Positions 17,961 through 27,300 of a stretch of DNA of 41,223 nucleotides are shown here, piece after piece; the first letter of the stretch is position 1; the number at the start of each line of letters is the position of its first letter. This DNA is from Chara braunii. Lineage: Eukaryota > Streptophyta > Charophyceae > Charales > Characeae. The notes beneath the pieces are model-generated. The model saw nothing but the letters and a program-made list of their open reading frames with translations. It searched no databases and was not told the origin of the DNA. The position numbers and the translations under genes are program-made. The stretch spans positions 1,597,672 through 1,638,894 of the forward strand of contig BFEA01000238.1 in the NCBI GenBank assembly GCA_003427395.1. Direction: 5' to 3'.

Positions 17961-19214
17961 ATGGAATGAATAACTTTGGCAACGCATCTCATCAAGTCAA
18001 AAGTAAGACAGACCGACTACCTTGTCGGCTGCATTGAGATTATTGTTGAAAGTCAAATCCTCGTTGGCGGTTGTATGATTCTTGTAGAATTCGACCCGGG
18101 GTGGCCGAATTTTATTTTGAAATTGTGTTATAGGAAGTATATAATGATGATTTATATTCGTTCCGTTATCATTTCAAATTGGATATACGTATATGTCGAC
18201 TACGGTCGATTCTATTTTATGCAACTATGTGTAGTTGTTATGTCTTTCTTTTTAATTGGTGACCAAAGGGACTAGGATATTGGGGGGGTTCACACTTAGT
18301 TGAGACCGTCCTAGTCGACCGGCGTACGCTTCGTACTTAGGAGATCGGTGCCCTAAGGAATGGACGACGTTCGGGTTCACTCGGCGTTAACCAAGCATTT
18401 CCTATACTACAGCGAGACGAGCAAACGCCCTCGACTGATCTACCTCTGCGAATGCATTTAAAAACTTTCGCATGTGGGTCGGTAGCTCGGTAGGGATACG
18501 CCTCTAAGGGTGGTGACAGCCCCTTAGGGAACCAAGCTTATGCCCCGTGGGAACCTGTCCTATCGTAGGAGACCGCGGGAAGTATAGCTGGCGCACCCGG
18601 TTAGAGCAGCGAAGGAGCGATGCAACCGCGTCCGTCTCGGCGGTTCGCGGAATGATATGCGTCGTTCCCAAGTTGTCTCTTGACTTTTGTTTTTGTTTTT
18701 AGTCCTGCGTGACATGGTCGAGAGGACCCTCGCTCGCGCGGGGACCGATGCGCTCGACACTGGACTTCTGATCATGAATGTCATCGGCAGCTTCACGACC
18801 TTCGTCACGATCAGCTCTGCATACTTCAGACGTCGTCACTCTCTTACCACCTTACCCTGTACAGTACCCTGGTTGTGTCGCTTGATGGTCCCCTTCGCCG
18901 GATTCCTCTGAGTTGGGCTCTCCCTTGGTATACGCATAGGCATCGGGACCGTAGCGTTGCCCTGGCTTCCCAGCTTACGAATCTAGCTCTGACTTCCCTT
19001 ATTTTAGGAGTCTTTTGTATGATTCCCTTACCCGTCACTTTTTCTACCCTCTGCCTGCCCTTCCGCCCTAGCCTTGCATGCTTCATCTAGGTGCGCCAGT
19101 ATACCAGGCTCCCTTATTCCCTTGCATCGTCAACCCCCCATAGCAGTCAACCCTTTAGTCGAGCATTACCCGCCCTGATGGTCTATTCGTTAGGCACAAG
19201 CGGTTAACGGGTAG
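17961..19214. other. No convincing gene
   Basis: Includes + strand ORFs at 17976-18275 and 18687-18911. The latter reads MVERTLARAGTDALDTG and could be a coding scrap, but it has no recognisable domain. 18240-18660 has no ORF of note. Confidence 0.3.
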
Positions 19215-19555
19215 CTGAAAATTCATGAATAAAAATTCTGAAGTGGGAGTTTTGGGCCGTCTGAAAATCCTAAATGGTCCTGAAGTGCTAAAAGGTCCGA
19301 AAACCCTGGAAACCACCTGTTTAGGCAGGTTGCATCCTGAAGTGGTGAAGTGGGAGTTTTTGGCAGTCTTAAAATCCTGAATGGTCCTGAAGTGGTGAAA
19401 GGTCCGAAGACCCTGAAAACGGCCAGTTTAGGCGGGTAGCATCCTGAAGTGGTGAAGGGTGTTCTCAAGTGGTGAAAGGTCCGAAGACCCTGAAAACCAC
19501 CTGTTTAGGCAGGCTGCATCTTGAAGTGGTGAAGGGTGTCTTGAAGTGGTGATGA
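19215..19555. repeat. Nested 'cctgaagtggtgaa' tandem repeat
   Basis: Three long units of roughly 95-120 bp contain, in order, aggtccgaagaccctgaaaa, ccacctgtttaggcaggttg and catcctgaagtggtgaa. The last phrase (cctgaagtggtgaa) is itself repeated within and between units. The units are unequal in length. Confidence 0.85.
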
Positions 19556-19784
19556 AAAATACGACTGTTGTTAACCTTCTCTCCTGTTAGGTTCATTGGT
19601 TTTGTTCGCTCCCAGATCCCTACCCTCATTGAGCCTGATGACATGTGTCTCTCCGTTATTATGTGTGGATGCCCTTAGGAGTTTATCGAGCCGTAGGCTG
19701 CATTCACCATTCTCAGAGATCATCCCACCCTTTGGTTGCGACACACTCCTCCTGTGACATATGGTTGTCTTGTTGTTGCTTTGT

Positions 19785-20010
19785 TGCTCTCAGACTGAGG
19801 CAGTTGCCTCTAACATTTCTATGATTTAGTTGTTTCTACTTTTGCTCTTCCTAGGACTTCTACACTAGTCCGCTGTTTCCAGACTGAGGCTACTGCCTCC
19901 AGCATTCTAGGATTAATTGTCATTACTTTCTGCTCTCCTATGACATGTATACTAGTTAGTTGCTTTTGCTTTCACTTAGGCGGTTACCTGTGACATTGTT
20001 GTTTTTTGTG
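19785..20010. repeat. ~92-bp tandem repeat with GAGGC/GCCTC hairpins
   Basis: Three units start at about 19793, 19883 and 19975. The first two begin agactgaggcagttgcctc and agactgaggctactgcctc, each folding as GAGGC-4 nt-GCCTC. The third is more diverged (ttaggcggttacctgtgac). Confidence 0.7.
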
Positions 20011-21026
20011 ACACTTTTAAAGTTTTTATCCTAGGTTGTTGTGTGTCCGATTTTGAATTCAACGCGGGTTCCGCGTTGAAAAATTCAACGCGCGTTGAAT
20101 TCGCTTTAAACTCCCATTCAAACGCGAGTTGGACTCGAATTAACGGGGTCCGGGATGATTTTTTTCCTGGGCTAAAAATTATCCAAAAAAAAAATTAAAA
20201 AATATGAGGTTGTAGGTTTTTTTTAGGACTACAACTTTGTATTTTTATTTTTATTTTTATTTTTTGATGCTTAAATCTATTTAAAAAAAAGTCAAAAACA
20301 CATAAACACATAATGAAAAAATAAAAACTAAAATGAAATGAGTATTTTTGTTTTGGGTTTCACACATATTTTTTAAGGGCTAAAAAAAAAAACAAAAAAA
20401 ACAAATTAAAAATATAGGGTTGTAGATCTTTCAAAGATGTACAACAATTTATTTTTTATTTTATTTTTTTGGAAACTCGTGTATTTAAAAAAAAATAAAA
20501 ACCATAAAAAGCAAATTAAAAAAAGGAAAAAAAGACACACACACATACAAAATTGGGCCTGTAGCAGGTTGCATGAGTCTGGCGTCAGTTGGTTGAGGGA
20601 ACCTACGCCTTGGGCCGCCTGTGTGAATGTATGGAAAGCAGGCCCTGGGCTGGATACGGGTACTGGGCCAAACACAGGCCAAAGGCAGTTGGGGGCATAC
20701 AACCACCTCAGGCCCAAGGCCTGTTTTCGTTCGTGCTGTGCCTCAGGCTACCGGGGCCTACTGGAAGCTTCCTGGGACTGAACACAGGCAGGCCACTTCG
20801 ATATAGCAAAGGGCCTACCTCCACATTGGGCATTCGGGTGCTGGCTGCATGCTGCGTAAGCGCTGCCGCACTGTAGCTCGCTGACACTCATGCGCTCACG
20901 GGCGAGCAGGAAGGAGAAGGCAGCCATAGCCGAGCTGCGCTGCTGTAAGCTGGGTGNGGCGCAAGGTGGTCCTTGGGTGCAAGTGGAATCTTTGTGTTGG
21001 GGAACGAGGTTGTGAGTAAGGCGAGA

Positions 21027-21325
21027 CACACTCTCACGCGCAGGCACAGACACACTTACACTTACACTTACACGCCCACACACTTACAAACACACACATA
21101 CACACACACACTTACAAACACACACATACACAAACACACACATACACATACACACACACACTTACAAACACACACATACACTTACAAGCACATACACACG
21201 CACACACACTTACAAACACACACATACACAAACACACGCGCATACATTCATATTCATGCACAGACACACTCTCACGGCAAGCCTACACATACACAGATAC
21301 GCGCACACACAGCACACCTACACAC
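21027..21325 (+). repeat. (CA)n-rich imperfect microsatellite
   Basis: A tract of cacacacttacaaacacaca and catacaca units, interrupted and partly ordered as 'cttacaaacacacacataca' repeats. It produces a spurious Thr/His-rich ORF. Confidence 0.9.
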
Positions 21326-21389
21326 ACATAACTGGGGCGTTAGGGGTTGGGGGATGTGGGGGCGGATGGGAGGTGCTTCAGGGGTTGGG

Positions 21390-21393
<4 letters not shown>

Positions 21394-21439
<46 letters not shown>
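21394..21439. repeat. Poly-T tract (46)
   Basis: Forty-six consecutive T lie inside the inverted-repeat element. The length is probably unreliable in a short-read assembly. Confidence 0.9.
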
Positions 21440-21441
<2 letters not shown>

Positions 21442-21590
21442 CTAGGGCCACGTGTTCCGGACCCCGCGCATCAATTCCGTTTTTCCGAAAAGCGCGGGAG
21501 CGGCCCATTTTCGCGTTTAACGGGAATTCAACAGGATTTTTTTGAATTTGACGGGATTCAACGGGAGTTTAATTCCCCCGTTTTGCGTTA

Positions 21591-22697
21591 AAAAGATACA
21601 TAGCTCGGTTGCATGGCATTGACTCATCATGGAGCTTGCGCCGCATCCTACCCGACTTGGGTTTTCTTTTTCTTTAGTAGAGTTCCGCTTCTTGGTGGAA
21701 ACGTGCTTGTATTTAGGCGATCCATCACATGCCGAGGATCGTGTAACATCTGGTTGGCCTGTGAGACCAGCCCTTTGGCCTGTTCTCACATGCCTGTATT
21801 GTATTTGGGGTAGTTCAGTCCAGGTCGGTACCTCTGTCCGTACCAGCCAGTCTAGTCCAGTCCAGTCAGTCCGCTGGGGTATACCCCAGCCAGAGTCTGT
21901 ATTTTTGGTCATTCTACACTCACATAGTTTGGAGTACGTGCGTTGGAGTCCGCGTGGGAGTTGTGCTGTGCCATCTTGCTCCACCCTCATCCTCCATCTC
22001 CATCTTTATCCCAGACGAAGCACCTCACCCGGTGGGTCCGCCACAATATTCTTCTCTCAAATCTTTCATCATCTTTTAATTTTTTTCAATTCACCTTCAC
22101 TACCTATCTACTACTACTCCTAAGGCTTATATAGGGGCCCCCTATGAACATAGTTTTGTTGTCTCCCTCCATCCATCAGAGGGGATGCATGTTGCCCCCC
22201 GCCCCAACCTATGGGCAACTTCTTTTTTTGTTTTTTGTTTTTGAAAAAGCAAGGAATCCAAGGAATCCATTATCGGTCAGGAATTCCTCACAAACAACCC
22301 AAAGCATACACAGTCACTTACTCTGGTCATTACCTAGTTTTGACTCACGGGTTTGCCCAACAAGAAGAGGCAAAGCCATAAAAAACAGAGCGACGTTTTG
22401 GCCATCAAGCCTCATAAAAATGAGGGGTCCTGAGAGGCACCAACAAACAAAAGACCACAACAAATAAAAGGCAACCCTTATCCCAAGCACCCCAAGGGGT
22501 CAAAATTCCTACCCCTACCATCTAAATATCCATCTACCTATAGTCCTACTGTGTCCTTACCCTTACGATAAGCTGATGCTAGCTAGTAAGGGCCTCATTT
22601 GACACTCCTCGGGGACACGATTCCAAGGATTTAGTCCTCGTTCCACCTGCCCTCAGAGTCGATTTTTGAAAAGAAAATATGAAAACACTCCGAGAAC
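21591..22697. other. No convincing gene
   Basis: ORFs at 21629-22123 (+) and 21517-21990 (-) overlap on opposite strands and have no family features. The region includes short repeats of 'ccagtctagtccagtccagtc' type (about 21845-21870). Confidence 0.3.
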
Positions 22698-22751
22698 AAA
22701 TCCTCGGGCTCCGAGGATTTCCCAGGCAAATCGTCCTCGGCTCCGAGGGAC
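22698..22751. repeat. Two adjacent CCTCGG/CCGAGG hairpins
   Basis: AAATCCTCGG-gct-CCGAGGATTT at 22698-22720 is a perfect 10-bp stem with a 3-nt loop. CCTCGG-ct-CCGAGG at 22735-22748 repeats the motif with its own loop. Confidence 0.85.
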
Positions 22752-23315
22752 CTCTCAAGGTCCTTTCGAGTCTGAGGATCCACAATTCGCGAGGTGTCGT
22801 CGTCGACCTTCGAAGGAAATGTGAAGGCGGTGGGCGGTCCAGTCGTTGTCCGGCGGCCTAAAGACGGACATCATGGGGCAACGTTGTCGAAGATGACTTG
22901 TAACGGCCTCTTCAGTTGACCATTGGTGGCGATTTGCGCCACAGTGCGTGAACATCTCCGGGCGGCCCGTGAAGGGGCCTCTTGGGACCTGCGGATGTTT
23001 TCGATCAGCTTGTATGGGCCTCAGGCCGTTTGGGCAGGCCTTCTAGTGGTCATAATTTCGGATAATGGTGCCATCCTCCTGAGAAGGTGCCCCGTGCATG
23101 AATGTGGTGTTGTTGCCGTCTTCCTGATTAGTGTGTGTCAACACTTGCGACAGATGCGACATACGTTTGTGTGTGTGATGTCTTTGCACCGCAAGCTGTT
23201 GCTGCTGCTCCTAATTGTTGTGATACTCATCGTTGTTGTCGTCTTCCACATTTGTTTTCAGGGGCGAGTTCGGGAAAGGAAAACGACGAGCCGATCGTCG
23301 AAGAAGGCGAGGAAG

Positions 23316-25404
23316 ATGGACAACCGTTTGACGAACAACGCGCGGACAGCAGGGTCGGGTGGATCTTTATGGCAGCGATCTACCCCTATGGTGGGTGGTA
23401 GGCGGCCATACAATCCAATGTTGTACATCCACCTGCCATCGCACGAAATTCCGTTGCCTCCAAGTGACGACGAAGGCGAGGAACATCGATATTCAACGGT
23501 TACTCTCAGGAGCAGTTCCCCGCAGGATTGGATGGGGAGCCAGTTCTTGAGACGGTCGACAACGCCGACTTACACAGAGTTGTTGGAGGGACGGACCCCA
23601 GTTGGCTACGACGCAGGAGTTGTGGATCTGAGCTTCGGTCTCGTCTGTGGTAGTGGGTCGGACGTCACACATATCGTCGTCGTCAACCCAAGCTACAAGC
23701 AACATCCTCGCGATGTCGGCGGTGAAGGCTGGTAGGGGCGCGGACATCCACGTAGGGTGTTCATGGACGGTAGCGGGGGAGTGTGATTTCGTTTCACTGG
23801 TGAGGGCTGGGGTTGGGAGCACTGCAGGCGCAAGTGCTTCAACGACGAAGACAGCGGTCGTGGGTGTGTCTCAATTGGTGACTCCCAATGATGCATTCGA
23901 TGGATGGTGGGAAGCTGACGACTGGTCAACTACGGATGTCGTGCGCTGGCAGTTTTGGAACAATCAGGGGCAGCAAATGCAACAACTGAGCACTTCTGGC
24001 ATAGCGAAAGGGATGGTCAACATGCACTTCGAAGGGGACGACACGTACGTGGATTGCGATGTCGGGGGAGGTGAAGAATGTCGTGTGGACGAGGCCGGTC
24101 TTGACGGCGACAAAGAGGACGAAGAGGAATTGGACATTCGATTGGTGGGAAGGAAGAGAGGCGAATTTCGGGCCAGATAAAAGGATGACGAACCGCGAGC
24201 AGGGCGACAAGGCGAGAAGGTTGTACAGGGCGGTGCTACGGGCGATGGCACCAATCGCATGGATTTGTGGACGGTGGAGCATATGATTGCTCTCGTTCGA
24301 CTGAAAAGAGATCCGGATTTGCATCTCACCAGCTTGGGATACAACTATGGACGCATGAAGTCGAAGACTTGGAAGTGGGACGACGTCGGGAAGAGGCTCA
24401 TGAAGATGGGGGTAACGACAAGGAAGGTTGTGGACTGTGGGAAGAAATGGGACAACCTATTCCAGCAGTTCAAGACAATTTACAAGTTCATGGGTGAATT
24501 CAGGAAGGAGGACTTCTTCGCACTCACGTCGTAGGAGAGGAATGGGAAAGGCATCGAGTTTCCAATAACAGTCATTTCGTCAAAACGGACATATTATATT
24601 TTTTGAACGAAATCAAAACTGACTTTTTTTTGCCAAAATCCGGTCGGAATTTTTTGCTCCTGAGGGTCCGGCGTTCCCGGCGTTCCCGGCGTTCCTAGAA
24701 CGCCGGACCTCCTACATGTATCTGGTCTATAGTTGCGAATACAAATATATATATATATATATATATATATTGTATCTGGTCTCAACCATAGACCAGATAC
24801 ATGTAGGGGGTCCGGCGGAACGCCGGACCCCCAGGAGCAATAAATTCCGACCGGATTTTGGCAAAAAAAGTCAGTTTTTATTTCGTTCAAAAAATATAAT
24901 ATGTCCGTTTTGACGAAATGGTTGTTCAATGGATCGACATGTGTATGAGAAGATAAAGGTGATGTCCAAGGGAGATCACACTATACACCCAATGAATCTT
25001 GGGGACTCGGGCGTGCCTTGAGGGATTCAGATTGTCGGGCACAATACCATTCAGAACGAATCTATGGCTTGTGAGAGAGGCGAGGATGGTCAGGACGACG
25101 AAAAGGGGTCAACGAAGGAGTCGTCTTTCTGCGCAGGTAGCGGGGTAGTGGATTCAAATGGAAGAATGTAAGGCAGAAGACCTTCGAGGTGATCTCGGAG
25201 GTCATGGATAAGAATGGGAAGTTGGTGGCGATGGCAATTGACAACACGAGCAAGAGGCAGGGTTTCGTTTTAACGAGGCACTGTGGCATTCTTGAAAGGG
25301 AGGTGGACGTGCAGAAAAAACACTATGAGAAGGCCGACCAAGCGAACTTGACGATGTGCAATGCCCTCCTGAAGAATGCGAAGGCCATCCACAAGGGATC
25401 TTGA
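23316..25404 (+). pseudogene. Myb/SANT-like (trihelix type) protein remnant
   Basis: The likely start MDNRLTNN is at 23316. A good 3' splice site (tttgttttcag ending at 23261) suggests an upstream intron. Frame 1 carries Gly/Ser/Pro-rich sequence to about 23730, then shifts. The next frame runs through an acidic stretch (DKEDEEELDIRLVG), a TAA at 24178-24180, and the DNA-binding domain at 24259-24520: LWTVEHMIALVRLKRD, WKWDDVGKRLMKMGV, DCGKKWDNLFQQFK. This is the W-x(n)-W-x(n)-W three-helix pattern of Myb/SANT-like domains. A TAG (24532-24534) and the foldback element interrupt it. It resumes with MDRHVYEKI (24929) and, in another frame, with KNVRQKTFEV... to 25404, whose ILEREVDVQKKHYEKADQ looks coiled-coil. 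Such proteins are often transposon-encoded or domesticated. Here it is broken by two frameshifts, several stops and an insertion. Confidence 0.7.
24573..24920. mobile_element. 348-bp foldback/MITE element
   Basis: The ends CATTTCGTCAAAACGGACAT and its exact complement start long terminal inverted repeats. These extend nearly the whole length (about 150 bp per arm with few mismatches) to an (AT)n centre at 24746-24770. The arms contain GGTCCGGCGTTC and ACATGTATCTGGTCTA with their complements. It splits the Myb/SANT-like remnant between its DNA-binding and C-terminal parts. No transposase is encoded. The only possible target duplication is the 2-bp GT on each side, so superfamily assignment is open. 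Confidence 0.85.
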
Positions 25405-26322
25405 CGTCATTCACTCACACATCTCCGAGTTCGGCCTTTTCGCCACGTTCGTTGTTCAATGTCTGCGTCGTTATCAACACCGTTCTTTTGCAGTCATTCC
25501 GTCTTCGTGTTGCCGTTTAGTCCCGGAGATTGTCGCCAGAGGTGCACACGGTGCCGTACACTTCGGGACAATACTTTAGTGCGCATTCTGTTCACGCCAT
25601 CGTTGTGGGTGTTGCACTGTGAAGCGATGGTAGTTATGTGGGAACCTGGGGCGATGCAGTTGTCGACGGTGGGGCGTCATTTTCTTGGGCAACTTTTGGA
25701 CTTGCGATGGCAATCACGTCTGTCCTCGTGTCATAGAAGTGCGATGGAGCCCGGACAGTCCGTTAGTCCTCCTTTTTCCCCGATGTGTCGTCCCGTATCG
25801 TTTTTCGAATGTGTTGTTTAAATGCTCATAAGGAACGTATTTTGTTGTAATTAAATTTTCAGAACGATGGCATGCTTTGTAATTTGTTTCATGGCCGCAG
25901 TAATGTGTGACACGCGATTGGTCTTTCGCAGTCCGTCGATATACGCAAAATAGGAAAAAAAAATGTGTGTCCATGAGAATGTTTTCCACGAAATTGCTTG
26001 GTTGCGCTTTTCATCTGTGCATAGAGAACACCACATTCCTCTTCTGTTATCTATTTTTTTGTTTTTTATTTTTAATTAAAATCATGTACGTGATTTGTAC
26101 GGGCCATCCCGTTTCTATGTTTGATGAAAGATTGTTGTCCGTCGAGAAAAGTGGCTTGACGAAATCGTCGTGAAAGATCAACGATTCAAAATGTGCGAAG
26201 GAAAACCTAATGCATGGCGAAGGCGAATGCTCGTGGCGCTTGGTTTGCGGGCTGAATATGTATGTTTGTGTAATTTCGATTTATGTTTTCCTGCACAACG
26301 GGTGTTAACAAAAGGTTGTTTT

Positions 26323-26324
<2 letters not shown>
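25405..26324. other. 3' flank of the Myb/SANT-like remnant
   Basis: No domain is recognised in the ORFs here (25459-25821 + and others). The stretch is T-rich at 26040-26080. It probably holds the old 3' untranslated region and intergenic DNA. Confidence 0.35.
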
Positions 26325-26356
<32 letters not shown>

Positions 26357-26485
26357 NTTTGAGGCGCGCGTGATAAAATTTTTTCTTGATGCTATAGAGT
26401 CGGCAAGATTTTTGGCTTTGACTAAAACTAGGAAAGTTTTTCTTTTATTAGATGACCATGGTAAACCGACGTTCATACGGTATGC
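26325..26485. other. Poly-A, N and a chimeric insert
   Basis: Thirty-two A, one N at 26357, then about 128 bases that end at the adapter. The insert is open in one + frame (ARVIKFFLDAIESARFLAL) and AT-rich, unlike the adjacent DNA. Bounded by a homopolymer/N and by a library adapter, it is probably a fragment from elsewhere in the genome, an organelle or a contaminant. Confidence 0.6.
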
Positions 26486-26523
26486 CTGTCTCTTATACAC
26501 ATCTAGATGTGTATAAGAGACAG
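26486..26523. other. Nextera mate-pair junction adapter (artifact)
   Basis: Second perfect copy of the 38-bp mosaic-end junction, identical to 14373-14410. Sequence left and right of it should not be assumed contiguous. Confidence 0.97.
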
Positions 26524-26546
26524 CACAAACACACTCACACACAGCG

Positions 26547-26930
26547 ATGGCCATTCCACACTCCATCTACCCCGTCGCCACAGACGACACCGTCATTCTA
26601 TTGTTGCTCGTCTTCAAGGGAGATGTGGTGGGACGCTCATTCGTTGGTTGGGAGAATGCGCACATGGTAGACAACATCCCCACAAACCTCCCGGAGGTGG
26701 TGATGGGAGAACACATAATGGGGTGCGAGGTCATACACATCGACGTCAGGTGCAATGGGGTGAAGCAGGCCCGTTTCGCTGTCTTCATCGGTTTTCAAGG
26801 CGAGTGCATTCGTGAAGTGGCTATTGTTGTGGAGAAAACTGGACGTGCCCTGCCAAACAGAGGGTCGTTGGAGGTTGACCCTTCGTGGGATTTGGTTGAG
26901 CATTATGTCTCCTCCATTGGTTTTGACTAA
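26547..26930 (+). CDS. Hypothetical protein, 127 aa
   Basis: An uninterrupted ORF of mixed, protein-like composition (MAIPHSIYPVATDDTVILLL at the start; ...HYVSSIGFD at the end). It has repeated V/I-rich strands (CEVIHIDVRC, ARFAVFIGF, REVAIVVE), which suggest a compact beta-rich fold. There is no signal peptide, as the hydrophobic VILLLLVF lies at residues 16-23 within a folded-looking context. It begins 24 bases after the adapter, behind a cacacactcacacac tract, so its true upstream part may be elsewhere. I do not recognise a family. It may be a single exon or part of a longer gene. Confidence 0.4.
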   Translation: MAIPHSIYPVATDDTVILLLLVFKGDVVGRSFVGWENAHMVDNIPTNLPEVVMGEHIMGCEVIHIDVRCNGVKQARFAVFIGFQGECIREVAIVVEKTGRALPNRGSLEVDPSWDLVEHYVSSIGFD

Positions 26931-27300
26931 GAATGCGACGACTTTGTCCAGAGGGATGAGTCGTAAAGGACCATCGACATGATGTCGTTGCATGACAGAT
27001 AGTATATCACCAGTCCTTTCAGGGTCGGTGATTACGGAAGCACGTTCACGTTGTCGGGCGGCCGCAGACCGGTCGGCCGCCCGACATACAAGGAATTTGT
27101 CCCTCAACCGAACGACCAGTTAAGAGTTGTCGGGTGCTCTTGTCGAAACTCTTAAGGAAAATTAGGGGTCTTCAGAGATACCCTAAAATCCCCTGCATCA
27201 GCCGCAGAAACTAACCCCTGAAATTAATGAGATAAACATCCGCGTTTACCACGCCTGACACCCACCTATTTCTTTTGTTCAGAGTCTGTCTCCAAAACCG
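26931..27300. other. Flank with strong palindromes
   Basis: Contains GTCGGGCGGCCG-9 nt-CGGCCGCCCGAC at 27053-27085, a perfect 12-bp stem. TTAAGAGTT and AACTCTTAA form a 9-bp stem around 17-18 bases at about 27119-27154. No gene is seen. Confidence 0.6.

Larger units (their letters stand above)
20052..21590. mobile_element. Possible inverted-repeat (TIR-like) element
   Basis: The left side holds two adjoining palindromes: TTCAACGCGG/CCGCGTTGAA at 20058-20080, and a perfect 20-bp palindrome at 20082-20101. They are followed by tttaaactcccattcaa and aattaacggggtccgg. The reverse complement of the right side (21440-21580) reads ggggtccggaac, then gttgaattcccgttaaacgc and attaaactcccgttgaa. The two ends are thus related in inverted orientation. 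Between them lie two copies of an AT-rich ~210-bp unit, each with a GTTGTA.../...TACAAC hairpin (20205-20240 and 20417-20444), the (CA)n tract and a poly-T. No transposase is seen, so a non-autonomous element is likely. Exact ends and target duplication are not determined. Confidence 0.4.

Noticed and set aside
20973-21545. 190-residue Thr/His/Phe-rich ORF
   Set aside because: It is the translation of a (CA)n tract followed by poly-T.
26207-26566. 119-residue minus ORF and overlapping plus ORFs across the second adapter
   Set aside because: They contain the translated adapter (VSYTHLDVYKRQ-type peptide), a well-known contamination signature.
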